DNA from: Candidatus Kapaibacterium sp.
GTDB lineage: Bacteria > Bacteroidota > Ignavibacteria > Kapaibacteriales > NICIL-2
Assembly (NCBI GenBank): GCA_026003475.1
Contig: BPHJ01000001.1
Location: 1,611,189-1,675,188, forward strand
Length of the DNA: 64,000 nt
Reading direction: 5' to 3'
Of the stretch, positions 27,708 through 37,614 are shown in pieces; position 1 is the stretch's first letter; the number at the start of each line of letters is the position of its first letter. Both the position numbers and the translations under genes were made by a program. The notes under the pieces are model-generated. The model worked only from the letters and a program-made list of their open reading frames with translations, was not told the origin of the DNA and searched no databases.

Positions 27708-28228
27708 TGCGCTGCAGCAACGAGCTGTTCCATCGTAAACAAGGGACGCAGGGTAATCCCGTGCTCATCCAGCAGGTCCTGCCCACCTTGCTGACGGTCA
27801 ATGACACAAAGAGCAACCTCGATGATTGCGCCGCGCTGCCGAAGCTCGCCGATACTGGTAGCCACTTGCCCGCCGCTGGTAACGACATCCTCGACGACCA
27901 CGACATGGCGTCCTTCGATGGGTGCACCTTCGGCAAGCTTGCACGTTCCGTAGTCCTTGGCTTGCTTGCGGACAAAGGCCATGGGTAAGCCGGTGGCAAG
28001 TCCCAATGCTGTTACAAGCGGGATACCACCAAGCTCTAAGCCAGCAATCACCTCGGTATTGGCTGGAAGCAGCGCCACCATTTCGTCGGCGATGCGACGG
28101 AGCAGACTTGGATCACACTCAAAGAGGTACTTGTCGAAATACTCGGTACTGCGCCGTCCGGATCGGAGCAGAAAGTCGCCAACAAGGTGGGCACGTTGGT
28201 ATATCTGGCCAGCAAGGTCTCGAGACAT
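27704..28228 (-). CDS. pyrE: Orotate phosphoribosyltransferase
   Basis: A 174-residue PyrE-type phosphoribosyltransferase, converting orotate and PRPP to orotidine monophosphate in pyrimidine synthesis. It shows YFDKYLFECDPSLLRRIAD, AGLELGGIPLVTALGL, FVRKQAKDYGTCKLAEG (flexible loop) and the PRPP motif VVVVEDVVTSGGQ. ATG at 28228 (MSRDLAGQIYQ) was chosen; the longer frame from 28381 would run through the promoter. Slightly shorter than the usual 200 residues but complete. Head of the pyrE-acpS-menA operon. Confidence 0.92.
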   Translation of the reverse strand: MSRDLAGQIYQRAHLVGDFLLRSGRRSTEYFDKYLFECDPSLLRRIADEMVALLPANTEVIAGLELGGIPLVTALGLATGLPMAFVRKQAKDYGTCKLAEGAPIEGRHVVVVEDVVTSGGQVATSIGELRQRGAIIEVALCVIDRQQGGQDLLDEHGITLRPLFTMEQLVAAAQ

Positions 28229-28267
28229 CGTGTACTTTCGGACTGCCGTGATCAACAAACAATACAC

Positions 28268-28298
28268 GCGAAGATAGGGCAGCTCCCCCGTGCAGCAA
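28268..28298 (-). promoter_or_regulatory. Promoter of the pyrE operon
   Basis: On the minus strand TTG (28296-28298) is followed after 19 bases by TATCTTCGC (28268-28276), 39 bases before the pyrE start. The spacing equals the Bacteroidota -33/-7 spacing. Confidence 0.5.
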
Positions 28299-28311
28299 CC
28301 CTGATGGCAGC

Positions 28312-28319
28312 TAATTTTG
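28312..28319 (+). promoter_or_regulatory. -7 promoter box of the sigma-factor operon (TAATTTTG)
   Basis: TAATTTTGTGC fits TAnnTTTG exactly and lies about 75 bases before the sigma-factor start, in the 164-base divergent gap with pyrE. Confidence 0.45.
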
Positions 28320-28392
28320 TGCACGTGCATTTGCCAGTGGGCAGCGAATCTACCGACACCGTTCGTCAACCGAATCACCATCCCCTGCGTCT

Positions 28393-28992
28393 ATGGGCAC
28401 GCGCGATGAAACGACACTTGCTGAACTTGATCGGCTGCTCGTCGAAAGGGTCCTGGCCAAGGACCCAACCGTGATCGAGGACATTGTCCGCACCTACAAG
28501 CGCCAGGTCTATCACCTGGCATTGGAGCTGTGCCGTAATCACGATGATGCCGAGGACCTTGTACAAGAGGTCTTCATTCGCGCGTGGAACAATCTCGATT
28601 CCTTTCGCGGTGAGGCACGGCTGAGCACCTGGCTGCACCGGATTACGGTCAACCTCTTCATCAATACAACACGCTCACGCAGCTACCAAGCTCGAAAAGA
28701 GAGCGATTCGTTCGACGAGGAATACATGACCGGCGGTCGCGGCGGCGAGTATGACCCCGAGCGCGCCTACGTCGCGAAAGAAATTGCCGAGCATATCGAG
28801 CACGCGCTCCTGAAGCTCAGCCCAGCACAGCGAACAGCCTTTGTGCTCCGACACTACCACGACTTGCCGATCAAGGAAATTGCCGAGCAGATGAACAACA
28901 CCGAAGGTACGGTCAAGGTGCTGCTCTTCCGCGCAGTCCGCAATTTGCAGAAGCATCTTTCGTTTTACCGCGATGACAACCGAACAGAATGA
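28393..28992 (+). CDS. ECF-family RNA polymerase sigma factor
   Basis: A 199-residue extracytoplasmic-function sigma factor of the RpoE/SigW type. Region 2 is IVRTYKRQVYHLALELCRN with DDAEDLVQEVFIRAWNNL (core binding and -10 melting). A variable linker of about 30 residues follows, then region 4 (LSPAQRTAFVLRHYHDLPIK, EIAEQMNNTEGTVKVLLFRA), the helix-turn-helix for the -35 element. The next gene looks like its anti-sigma factor, 32 bases downstream, which suggests envelope-stress control. Confidence 0.93.
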   Translation: MGTRDETTLAELDRLLVERVLAKDPTVIEDIVRTYKRQVYHLALELCRNHDDAEDLVQEVFIRAWNNLDSFRGEARLSTWLHRITVNLFINTTRSRSYQARKESDSFDEEYMTGGRGGEYDPERAYVAKEIAEHIEHALLKLSPAQRTAFVLRHYHDLPIKEIAEQMNNTEGTVKVLLFRAVRNLQKHLSFYRDDNRTE

Positions 28993-29024
28993 TATGGTTT
29001 TTGATACCGACTCAAGTGTGATGT

Positions 29025-29846
29025 ATGGGCAATCGTGACCGTGTGTTCGAGCAGATGGTGTTAGCCTACTATGGTGAGCTTTCACCAAGCCAGCAGCGGG
29101 CATTCGAACGTGAGCTTGAGCAGGATCCCTCGCTGGCACATGCCTACTACGCGCTCCGTGCCCAGCTCGACAGGTTGGAGCCGTCCACGGCCATCCCTGC
29201 ATCGGCACCCGATAGCGAAGAATTCTGGACAGCGCTCGAATACAACATCAAGCGTCGGATTCGAGCAGAAATGCACCGCCGGCCTGCACCCCGGAACTGG
29301 CGACGCACCGTCAGCAGGTGGCTGCCAATCGCCGTTCGGCCTGTAGTTGCTGTTGCCGGCATTGTCGGTGCGTTTGTTGTCGGTATGACGATGGGGAAAT
29401 CACAACAGCAGCAGCCGGCTACGGCAGCGTCATCGAGCGAGCATACCTCCGCGTTCCAGTGGGCTGTGCCTGCAGCCGCGGTCAGCCAAACGGTTGCCGA
29501 TCCAGTCAGCAATTTCCTCAAACGTTCGCAGCTCTACATCGCCACCACTGCCGATAAACAGCTCAAATGTCAGCGCTGCATTCCGATCGAGCGGCAGGTT
29601 GACCACCGCCAGTTTGCTCACGAACTTCTCAAGGAAGCACAGCGCCTGCGGCCACTTGCTCATCGCGACCCGAAAGTCAAGAAAGTGCTCCAAGACGTCG
29701 AATTGGTGCTTGCAAATCTTGCCAAGGATCCGCGCCAAATTCCGCCCTCCCAGTTGGAACTGCTGCACAACATTGCCAGCACAACCATCTGTGAAGTCAC
29801 CACAACAATTGACCGCAATGCCGACAGTGATCCCAATCAACCATAA
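29025..29846 (+). CDS. Putative transmembrane anti-sigma factor
   Basis: A 273-residue protein. The cytoplasmic N-terminus (MVLAYYGELSPSQQRAFERE) resembles the helical anti-sigma domain, without the His-x3-Cys-x2-Cys zinc motif. One transmembrane helix lies at about residues 105-123 (VVAVAGIVGAFVVGMTMG), followed by a Gln-rich linker and a helical periplasmic domain with charged repeats to the end. Position directly after an ECF sigma gene supports the call; sequence alone would not. It would hold the sigma factor at the membrane until a periplasmic signal arrives. Confidence 0.7.
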   Translation: MGNRDRVFEQMVLAYYGELSPSQQRAFERELEQDPSLAHAYYALRAQLDRLEPSTAIPASAPDSEEFWTALEYNIKRRIRAEMHRRPAPRNWRRTVSRWLPIAVRPVVAVAGIVGAFVVGMTMGKSQQQQPATAASSSEHTSAFQWAVPAAAVSQTVADPVSNFLKRSQLYIATTADKQLKCQRCIPIERQVDHRQFAHELLKEAQRLRPLAHRDPKVKKVLQDVELVLANLAKDPRQIPPSQLELLHNIASTTICEVTTTIDRNADSDPNQP

Positions 29847-29885
29847 GGTGTTCTTGGTATGTTTCACCATTTCGCACGTTGTTCT

Positions 29886-30695
29886 ATGAACCAGCTCCGT
29901 ACTCTTGCAGTTGCTCTCCTTGTGATTCCTGTAGCTGTGCTTGCCCAGCCGAAGCTCGAAATCGTCGGTGGCGAGACCTACGACTGGGGAAAGGTTGTTG
30001 TCAAAAACAATCCCCTCAAACTGGTGACTCTTGAAACCGAAGTCACACTGAAAAACACCGGCAACAAAACACTTATCATTGACACCGTCCGCGTCGGGTG
30101 TGGCTGCACCACGCCAACGCTGGAATCAAAAGTTGTTGAACCGGGCAAATCCACCAAACTCCGTATCGGGCTCAACGTTGGACTCAACTCGGGTGAGTTA
30201 GTCAAGAATCTGACGATTTATTCGAACGCTGACCCCGAAAACACCGGGCGCATCATGTACCTGAAAGCGAATGTCGTGCGTCCCATCACCGTCCAACCGC
30301 ACTCGTTCAACTTCCCGGAAATCAAGGTCGGCGAGGTTGCAAAATCAAGCGTGACACTCAAAAACAACGACAGCCACCCCTACACTATTACCACACTGTT
30401 TGCCACCAAAGGTATCAAGATTGACAAGCGCGCTCCCATCACGCTCAACCCTGGTGACACGCTCCAAATCAACGCTACCTACGAAGGCAAAGAGCGCGGT
30501 TACTACAACGGGAATGTGATCGTGGTCATTGATGATCCGGACTACGTTCCCTTCGAAATCGCCGCCTATGGGAACGTCAAAGGGCTCGATGGCAGCGACG
30601 ATCCATCGGTGATCAAGATCACACCTGTTTCTTCCACCAAGAAAGAATCAGCAACAGCACCGGCACCAGAACCGCCACGGAAGAAAAAGCAGTAA
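29886..30695 (+). CDS. Secreted DUF1573-family protein
   Basis: A 269-residue protein with signal peptide MNQLRTLAVALLVIPVAVLAQ. Two Ig/ASPM-like beta-sandwich domains follow. The first has the DUF1573 signature TLIIDTVRVGCGCTTPTLES (C-G-C motif) after YDWGKVVVKNNP; the second runs from PHSFNFPEIKVGEVAKSS to about residue 230. The C-terminus is a Lys/Pro-rich tail. The family is common in Bacteroidota and of unknown function. ATG at 29886 is preferred over 29859 because it begins the signal peptide. It is the third gene after the sigma and anti-sigma genes and is followed by a terminator. Confidence 0.82.
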   Translation: MNQLRTLAVALLVIPVAVLAQPKLEIVGGETYDWGKVVVKNNPLKLVTLETEVTLKNTGNKTLIIDTVRVGCGCTTPTLESKVVEPGKSTKLRIGLNVGLNSGELVKNLTIYSNADPENTGRIMYLKANVVRPITVQPHSFNFPEIKVGEVAKSSVTLKNNDSHPYTITTLFATKGIKIDKRAPITLNPGDTLQINATYEGKERGYYNGNVIVVIDDPDYVPFEIAAYGNVKGLDGSDDPSVIKITPVSSTKKESATAPAPEPPRKKKQ

Positions 30696-30729
30696 GCCAA
30701 CCGCTGCGTGTTGTTTGCGCTGACGCTCG

Positions 30730-30760
30730 AAAGCTGCTCTCAAATGGGAGCAGCTTTTTT
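30730..30760 (+). terminator. Rho-independent terminator of the sigma operon
   Basis: The 10-base stem AAAGCTGCTC / GAGCAGCTTT has an 8-base loop and continues into a T run (TTTTTT), then ATT. It sits 35 bases after the DUF1573 stop. The T run overlaps the stop codon of rsmD on the other strand, so it may end both transcripts. Confidence 0.88.
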
Positions 30761-31310
30761 ATTGCTGTGCAAACAGTGTCCATGCGGTTTGCCCCCACTT
30801 TCGATGGGCAACAACAACCAGCCTCGTTCCAGTTACTGGCGTGAGTGCAGCAGCATGTTCGATGACAACAAGTGTACCGGCGTGCAGGCACGCACTGCGT
30901 TCGATCACCTGGCAAAGGTTGGCTACCGACTCTCGAGCAGCATACGGTGGATCAGCAACAACAAGATCGAATGCCTCGGTACACTGTTCGACAAATCCAA
31001 TCGCATCTTCGCGCAGGATGCGATACTGCTCACGTTCGATGCTGAGCGCGTGGCAATTGTCTTCGATGGCGGTACATGCTCGCCCCGAACGCTCGACAAA
31101 GGTGCAGTGGGATGCGCCACGGCTCAACGCTTCAATTCCCAGCGATCCAGTTCCCGCAAATAAATCCAGCACAACAGCACCCGCCAGCTCCATCCGGTGA
31201 GCAATCATGTTGAACATTGCCTCGCGCACCGCGTCTTGTGTCGGGCGTGTTCCTGGCGGTACCCGCGCCGGCAGGATGCGCCCACCCCAACGACCGGCAA
31301 TAACCCTCAC
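30759..31310 (-). CDS. rsmD: 16S rRNA (guanine(966)-N2)-methyltransferase RsmD
   Basis: A 183-residue class I SAM methyltransferase. Diagnostic segments are MRVIAGRWGGRIL, RPTQDAVREAMFNMI (family signature), LDLFAGTGSLGIEALSRGA (SAM site) and the DPPY catalytic motif in LVVADPPYAA. RsmD methylates G966 of 16S rRNA during 30S assembly. Its ATG overlaps the stop of the SpoU gene by four bases. Last gene of the eno operon. Confidence 0.93.
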   Translation of the reverse strand: MRVIAGRWGGRILPARVPPGTRPTQDAVREAMFNMIAHRMELAGAVVLDLFAGTGSLGIEALSRGASHCTFVERSGRACTAIEDNCHALSIEREQYRILREDAIGFVEQCTEAFDLVVADPPYAARESVANLCQVIERSACLHAGTLVVIEHAAALTPVTGTRLVVVAHRKWGQTAWTLFAQQ

Positions 31311-32125
31311 GACGTGCTCGGTGGAATGCTCCCACAGACCTTGGTATGTTCGGCAAGGAGGATCGCTGCTGCTGCCGCAACATTGAGCGACTCCACCGCC
31401 GGCTGCATCGGTATTCGGACCGCAGCATCGAGCTGCGCCAGCAATGCAGGATCAAGCCCGCTTCCTTCGCTCCCGAAAACAAGCACATCGCACCTGCTCC
31501 ATTCGAACGCTGCGTACACGTGTGGTGCATCTACTTCGGCGCCGATAAGGCGTGCACCACGCGACCGAAGCTGTTCGAGCAGTTGATCGGTTGGCTCTGT
31601 GGCATGGTACAACGCAAGCTCGAACATTGCACCCATCGAAACGCGTAGGCAGCGCCGCAGCCATGGCGAGGCACTCTGCCGATCGCAGAGGAGCGAGCCA
31701 AAACCAAACGCTGCGGCACTCCGCGCTATCGCACCGACATTGGTCGCGCTACTAACTCCTACCAACATCACCGCTGGTAGCGGCAGTACCGAGAGCGAAG
31801 CCATTGCAGGAACTCGCATACACACGAACACACCATGATGGAGGTTGTACCCGACAACCTGTTCCAGCAACGCCTTTGGTGCGACAAAGATGCGATCAGG
31901 TGGCACGCCACGAGCGCGGAGCAATGGTTCGAGGCGCTCGGCTGCAGCATGTTCGATGAGTGCAGACTCAACAACATCAGCAGACCAGGGATGGCGAAGC
32001 AACCGACGCACAACAAGCTCGCTTTCAACAATCGTGCGGTCTCCGGGGCTAAGCCTACCGGTCCGCTCCGGCAAGAAGCGGTACGCGGCGATCCGCGGAT
32101 CATCGAGCGAGGATAGCTCCACCAT
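31307..32125 (-). CDS. SpoU/TrmH-family RNA 2'-O-methyltransferase
   Basis: A 272-residue protein with an N-terminal substrate-binding domain (GDRTIVESELVVRRLL) and a C-terminal SPOUT knot: MLVGVSSATNVGAIARSAAA (motif 1), FGSEGSGLDPALL (motif 2) and RIPMQPAVESLNVAAAAAI (motif 3). These are the TrmH/RlmB motifs, with the catalytic Arg in motif 1 and Ser-Asn in motif 3. It uses SAM to methylate a ribose in tRNA or rRNA; the exact site cannot be assigned. The start at 32125 shares one base with the stop of the phosphohexomutase gene (TGATG), so a longer open frame from 32242 is rejected. Confidence 0.88.
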   Translation of the reverse strand: MVELSSLDDPRIAAYRFLPERTGRLSPGDRTIVESELVVRRLLRHPWSADVVESALIEHAAAERLEPLLRARGVPPDRIFVAPKALLEQVVGYNLHHGVFVCMRVPAMASLSVLPLPAVMLVGVSSATNVGAIARSAAAFGFGSLLCDRQSASPWLRRCLRVSMGAMFELALYHATEPTDQLLEQLRSRGARLIGAEVDAPHVYAAFEWSRCDVLVFGSEGSGLDPALLAQLDAAVRIPMQPAVESLNVAAAAAILLAEHTKVCGSIPPSTS

Positions 32126-33528
32126 CAGCCCAATGCAAGCGCAATACCAGCTTCGACCAGTTCCGTTGCCATCTCCTCGGTTGGTGCTTCGGCATAGAAG
32201 CGCACAAGGGGTTCGGTCCCCGATGCCCGCACCAAAAGCCATGCACCATCGGCAACGAAAAACTTGTAGCCATCAATGGTCACGATCCGCTCGACGCGGT
32301 ATCTGCCGATGGTGCGCGGCTGTCGCTGACAGGCGCGCAGGATCCGCTGCTTTTCCCGCTCGGTGACATGGACGTCCCGCCGCCGGTAGCGGTGCGGACC
32401 GAACTCCTCGTCGAGCGCTGCGACAAGCTCGCCCAAGGAGCGCTGGCGGCTTACCATCATCTCCAGCACCAGCAACGCATTGAAGATACCATCCCGTTCG
32501 GGAATGTGCAGGATCGTTCCCAAGCCACCGGATTCTTCACCACCGATCAGCACACGTTCACTAAGCATGAGTTTAGCTGTGTGCTTAAATCCGACGGGTG
32601 TTTCGTGGAGCACGATCCCATGCCGTTGGCAATAGGCATCCACCATCGAGGTCAGCGAAACGGTTTTCACAACGCTGCCCCGGCGCCGCTTGTCCTCGTA
32701 GAGGTACTTGAGCAGTAGCAAAAAAATCCGGTGCGAGTCCACAAACGCACCCGTGCTATCAATCATGCCAAGCCGGTCGGCGTCCCCATCGGTTGCGATG
32801 CAGAGATCATAGCCGCCCTCGCTAACACGGCGCATCGCAGGTTGAAGGCACTCAGCAATTGGCTCGGGATGGTCAATCTCACCAAAGCCCGGATTGGGTT
32901 CACTGTGGATTGCATCGCACGGGACAAACGCAGGCAGAACTCCCATGCCAGCGCCGTACATCGGATCGAACAGAATCTTGAGTCCTGCCCGGGCAATTCT
33001 TTCAAGGTCAATCTTGGATGCAACAACGCGGCGATACTGCTCCATCGGATCGAACATGCGAATCGCACGCGACGCAACGTACTGTTCCAGCGATGCAAGG
33101 CGTGGCAATCGGAAAGGCTTCGATTCAATGCGTCGAAGCTGTCGCTCCACACCAGCAACGATGTCCACCGTCGCCGGCCCACCGTAGTTGCCCTTGAGTT
33201 TGAAGCCGTTGTACTGCGGCGGATTGTGTGATGCCGTAACCACAATCCCAATGGTCGCCCGGCGATGCTTGGTTGCCAAGGACACCTGTGGCGTCGTCGC
33301 GACCCGATCGCTGAGCCACACGGTCAGACCGCGTGCAGCCAGAATACGGGCTGTTTCCTGGGCAAACTCGCGCGAAAGGAAACGCGTGTCGTAGCCAATC
33401 ACTGCGCTGGGAGAATCCGACTGCGTTCGGGCATACTGTGCAACGGCGACTGCAACGTGTGCAAGGTTGTCGAACGTATAGTCGCGTGCGATTACGCCGC
33501 GCCATCCATCGGTGCCAAAGACAATCAT
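32125..33528 (-). CDS. Phosphoglucomutase/phosphomannomutase family protein
   Basis: A 467-residue alpha-D-phosphohexomutase. In order it has VFGTDGWRGVIA, the phosphoserine loop TASHNPPQYNGFK (Ser100), the Mg loop DGDADRLG, the sugar loop GGEESGGLG and the phosphate loop RASGTEPLVRFY. It interconverts hexose 1- and 6-phosphates for central metabolism or envelope sugars; glucose, mannose or glucosamine cannot be told apart. ATG at 33528 fits the family start; the frame to 33732 overlaps eno. It lies 31 bases after eno in an operon. Confidence 0.93.
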   Translation of the reverse strand: MIVFGTDGWRGVIARDYTFDNLAHVAVAVAQYARTQSDSPSAVIGYDTRFLSREFAQETARILAARGLTVWLSDRVATTPQVSLATKHRRATIGIVVTASHNPPQYNGFKLKGNYGGPATVDIVAGVERQLRRIESKPFRLPRLASLEQYVASRAIRMFDPMEQYRRVVASKIDLERIARAGLKILFDPMYGAGMGVLPAFVPCDAIHSEPNPGFGEIDHPEPIAECLQPAMRRVSEGGYDLCIATDGDADRLGMIDSTGAFVDSHRIFLLLLKYLYEDKRRRGSVVKTVSLTSMVDAYCQRHGIVLHETPVGFKHTAKLMLSERVLIGGEESGGLGTILHIPERDGIFNALLVLEMMVSRQRSLGELVAALDEEFGPHRYRRRDVHVTEREKQRILRACQRQPRTIGRYRVERIVTIDGYKFFVADGAWLLVRASGTEPLVRFYAEAPTEEMATELVEAGIALALG

Positions 33529-33559
33529 GCGTGCTACTCGGAGAACATCGGTTGAACAA

Positions 33560-34891
<1,332 letters not shown>

Positions 34892-34981
34892 TCAACGCTA
34901 CCCCACCGCAAGCATGCGTAGTGTGCTGGAGGACACTGTATTTTGCACCCGAGAGGTTTGACCGATTTTGGAGTCCAGGCA

Positions 34982-36103
34982 ATGCTTGCAACGCAATTGC
35001 GCCAGAAGGATGCGCTCTTCTACTTTGTCGCTTACCCTGCAGAGGATCTCCTTCGGAAAGTTCGCTTCATCAGTCGCTACTACGATCGCCACGAACACAT
35101 CGCCCCAGAACGTGTTCCCGAGGGAGACGACATTGCCGCATTCATTGCCAGCATCGAGCGGAAAGACAATGCATTCCAGCGCGAACTATCCCGCACCAAA
35201 ATCCGCGCGATCAAGAACTTCTACGAAACCGCCGTCCAACAACCACCGATCCCCGGAACGGTGTTGCTGTTCACTGCTGAGCGGTTGCGTTTCACACCGG
35301 TGTCACCCTTTGAATCGGTTGGCGACCTGGTCGAGCCACAGCAGAAATACCTCATCATTGACGGGCAACACCGCTTGGCTGCGCTTGAGTTCTACATGCG
35401 AGAGCATCCCGACGAAGCGCGCACGATCGCCGTTCCCTGCATCATCTTCGACGGACGCAGTGAGGACTTCGCTGCCGAAATGTTTGTCATCATCAACTCA
35501 ACGCCAACGCGCATCAACCGAAGCCACCTGATTGACCTCTACGAGAAAGTCACCTTTGTCGAACCGGATGCCTGGATTGCCTCCCAGGTGGTGCGGTTAC
35601 TCTACGAGGAGCCCGACAGTCCCTTACGCTACCGCATCAATCGGCTTGGCGGACGCAGTCGGAAGGACAAATGGATTCTGCAATCGGAACTCTACGCCGA
35701 GCTGCATCGCTGGATCAAAAGCGATACCGCTGCTTTGGGCGTTCCGCTTCGGAAGAGTATGCACAACGTGCGCCGCTACTACGATGCTGTGCGTGATTTT
35801 CTCAAGGCCGTACAAGCAGTCCTCCACGAAGCGTGGGGGAACGAGCAGTACATGGTCACTCGCTCGGTTACCCTGCGTGCGCTCATCCGGGTCGGTGCCG
35901 ACCTTGCCACAACCGATCCTGATCCCGTCGAAAGTCGTGCCGAGCGGTGGGTGCGACGACTGGTACCGTGGACATCGCTGCTTCGGGAATTTCGGGCAGA
36001 AGGATTCTCCGAGCGCTTCGCTGCACGCGGACAGAGCGAACGGGTGGAGGCTATCTACCGCCGCCTTGCATCGCTCATTGGCATTAGCCCGCGCAGTCGC
36101 TAA
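34982..36103 (+). CDS. DGQHR-domain protein (DndB-like)
   Basis: A 373-residue protein with the name-giving motif in YLIIDGQHRLAALEFYMRE and a following NSTPTRINRSHLIDLY segment. This ParB-related fold occurs in DndB, the repressor of DNA phosphorothioation operons, and in many stand-alone proteins of unknown role. No dnd, dpt or restriction gene is adjacent. ATG at 34982 is preferred (GGAG about 11 bases upstream, start MLATQLRQKDALFYF); an earlier in-frame start at 34943 lies in the promoter-like TATTTTGC region. It is divergent from eno and convergent with the YgjP-like gene. Confidence 0.8.
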   Translation: MLATQLRQKDALFYFVAYPAEDLLRKVRFISRYYDRHEHIAPERVPEGDDIAAFIASIERKDNAFQRELSRTKIRAIKNFYETAVQQPPIPGTVLLFTAERLRFTPVSPFESVGDLVEPQQKYLIIDGQHRLAALEFYMREHPDEARTIAVPCIIFDGRSEDFAAEMFVIINSTPTRINRSHLIDLYEKVTFVEPDAWIASQVVRLLYEEPDSPLRYRINRLGGRSRKDKWILQSELYAELHRWIKSDTAALGVPLRKSMHNVRRYYDAVRDFLKAVQAVLHEAWGNEQYMVTRSVTLRALIRVGADLATTDPDPVESRAERWVRRLVPWTSLLREFRAEGFSERFAARGQSERVEAIYRRLASLIGISPRSR

Positions 36104-36127
36104 CCGGCAGTCGCCAGCACAAGAGCC

Positions 36128-36778
36128 CTACACCCACCGACCGTAGGTGTTGAGCCATTCGACAGCACGGCGATAGTCCGGACAGATCGCGCCAAGTCGC
36201 CGCCAGAACCGCGGTCCATGGTGGGGAATTTTGGTGTGCAATAGCTCGTGGAGCACCAGGTAGTCCATCACAAACGGTGGCACTTTGGCAATGCGCCAAT
36301 CGAACGTGATTACCCCATCGTGCGAGCAATAGCCCCATGCACTGGCGTAGTCACCAACTTCGATCTGCCGATACCGAAACCCATAGCGTTCGGCAAGCTG
36401 CCGTGTGCGTCGGCGGATCAGGCGTTCTGCTTCGTTGGTGTACCACTGCCGCTGAATTGCCGCATCGAGGAGGTTTTCCCCACTTTCGATGGTGCGTCGG
36501 TGCGGATAGAGAAGCACCGTCGCCCCCAGTCGCACCCGTTGAACGAAGCGGTAGGCTTTGCCGCGATAGAGCAATTCGCCTTTGGCAAGCTGAATACGTT
36601 CCATCGAGCGAAACCGCTGCCGTTGCCGTTGGATCCACTCTCGGTGCCGCTCAACTAAACGCCAGAGTGTATGTTCGGCATAGCGTGGAGAAGCCACCAC
36701 AACGACACTGCCGCTGGGATGAACACGAATCCAGACACGCCGCACCGCACGACGGACAATCCGAATGCGCATAGCCAT
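36128..36778 (-). CDS. YgjP/SprT-like zinc metallopeptidase (DUF45)
   Basis: A 216-residue protein of the YgjP-like family. The N-terminus VRRAVRRVWIRVHPSGSVVV matches the usual beta-rich entry of DUF45 proteins. The zinc site is HELLHTKIPHHGPRFW in the C-terminal part, with HExxH and a third His. Partner motifs include RQIEVGDYASAWGYCSHDG. These proteins resemble the SprT/WSS1 peptidases; the substrate is unknown. ATG at 36778 (or 36772) was chosen; the frame open to 36967 is not supported. A TATATTCGC promoter box lies 47 bases upstream, overlapping the end of the LysE gene. Confidence 0.87.
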   Translation of the reverse strand: MAMRIRIVRRAVRRVWIRVHPSGSVVVVASPRYAEHTLWRLVERHREWIQRQRQRFRSMERIQLAKGELLYRGKAYRFVQRVRLGATVLLYPHRRTIESGENLLDAAIQRQWYTNEAERLIRRRTRQLAERYGFRYRQIEVGDYASAWGYCSHDGVITFDWRIAKVPPFVMDYLVLHELLHTKIPHHGPRFWRRLGAICPDYRRAVEWLNTYGRWV

Positions 36779-36824
36779 ACCACCCACGGGTAAAAAAACC
36801 GCTCCTTCCCCCTCCTGCTGCAGC

Positions 36825-36833
36825 GCGAATATA
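36825..36833 (-). promoter_or_regulatory. Putative -7 box (TATATTCGC) of the YgjP-like gene
   Basis: The minus strand reads TATATTCGC, same nonamer as at 10530 and 22226, 47 bases before the start. Confidence 0.4.
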
Positions 36834-36836
36834 GCG

Positions 36837-37559
36837 CTATCGCACCGCCACATGCCAGAGCAGAATTGCGGCAAATACCAAGACAATTGCAGCTCCAATG
36901 CGCCGGAACAGAGCGATCTGCCGCAACGAAAATCGCTCGTGGTTGCGAACAATCCAAGACACAACAATCGTCAGCCACCCAAACGTCCCGCTCATAAAGC
37001 CGGCGGCAAGGAGAAGCTTATCCCATCCGCTTCCCTGCGACGGTAACAGTGCCTGTGCCGCAGCAAACGATGCCGCCAGCGATGGCAGGAAGGTTGGATT
37101 AACCACATTTGCCACAGCCGTCGCTGCTGCAGCCAGCGCTGTTCCATGCACGCTGCTTCCCAACGAATGCCGCAATTGACTGGAGCGCTGATAAACGCTG
37201 CTCCGCCCCAAGCGAATGGCATACGTGACCAGTGCTGCAATGATGGTGATTTCTCCAACCAGTGCAATGGTCGGATGATGCAAGACCAACTGCCGCAGAA
37301 GCCCCACCAGGGCCGACGAGGCAAACAGTACCACGACGGCAATGATTCCATCGGCTACCGACGCTCCCGCCGCTGCAGCCAGACCCAGCCGCCAGCGACC
37401 GCGGAGAGCCGACGCCATCACACTGACCGCGACTGGACCCGGTGGCACAGCAAGTACGAACCCAATAGCAACACCCAGGAGCAACGCGAGCACATCCTCG
37501 GCGGAACAGTTCAACTGCTGCAAATATCGCCTTTCCCCCGAAGCAGCTTGCAGCGACAT
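36837..37559 (-). CDS. LysE/RhtB-family transporter
   Basis: A 240-residue inner-membrane protein with about six hydrophobic helices. The family start ALLLGVAIGFVLAVPPGPVA contains the conserved PPGP, and AVANVVNPTFLPSLAASFA is the second conserved segment. LysE-family proteins export amino acids or related solutes. ATG at 37559 follows the family N-terminus closely enough; the frame to 37637 overlaps the kinase promoter. It is divergent from the receiver-kinase gene with a 55-base gap. Confidence 0.85.
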   Translation of the reverse strand: MSLQAASGERRYLQQLNCSAEDVLALLLGVAIGFVLAVPPGPVAVSVMASALRGRWRLGLAAAAGASVADGIIAVVVLFASSALVGLLRQLVLHHPTIALVGEITIIAALVTYAIRLGRSSVYQRSSQLRHSLGSSVHGTALAAAATAVANVVNPTFLPSLAASFAAAQALLPSQGSGWDKLLLAAGFMSGTFGWLTIVVSWIVRNHERFSLRQIALFRRIGAAIVLVFAAILLWHVAVR

Positions 37560-37570
37560 TGACGGGCGTG

Positions 37571-37585
37571 TCGGAAAAATTCCGA
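37571..37585. promoter_or_regulatory. Palindrome in the lysE-kinase divergent gap
   Basis: TCGGAA-AAA-TTCCGA is a perfect six-base inverted repeat between two divergent starts (37559 and 37615), followed at once by TATTTGC, a partial -7 box on the plus strand. It could be an operator; no binding protein is identified. Confidence 0.3.
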
Positions 37586-37614
37586 TATTTGCCACCGTGC
37601 AACCAGTTGCGACT

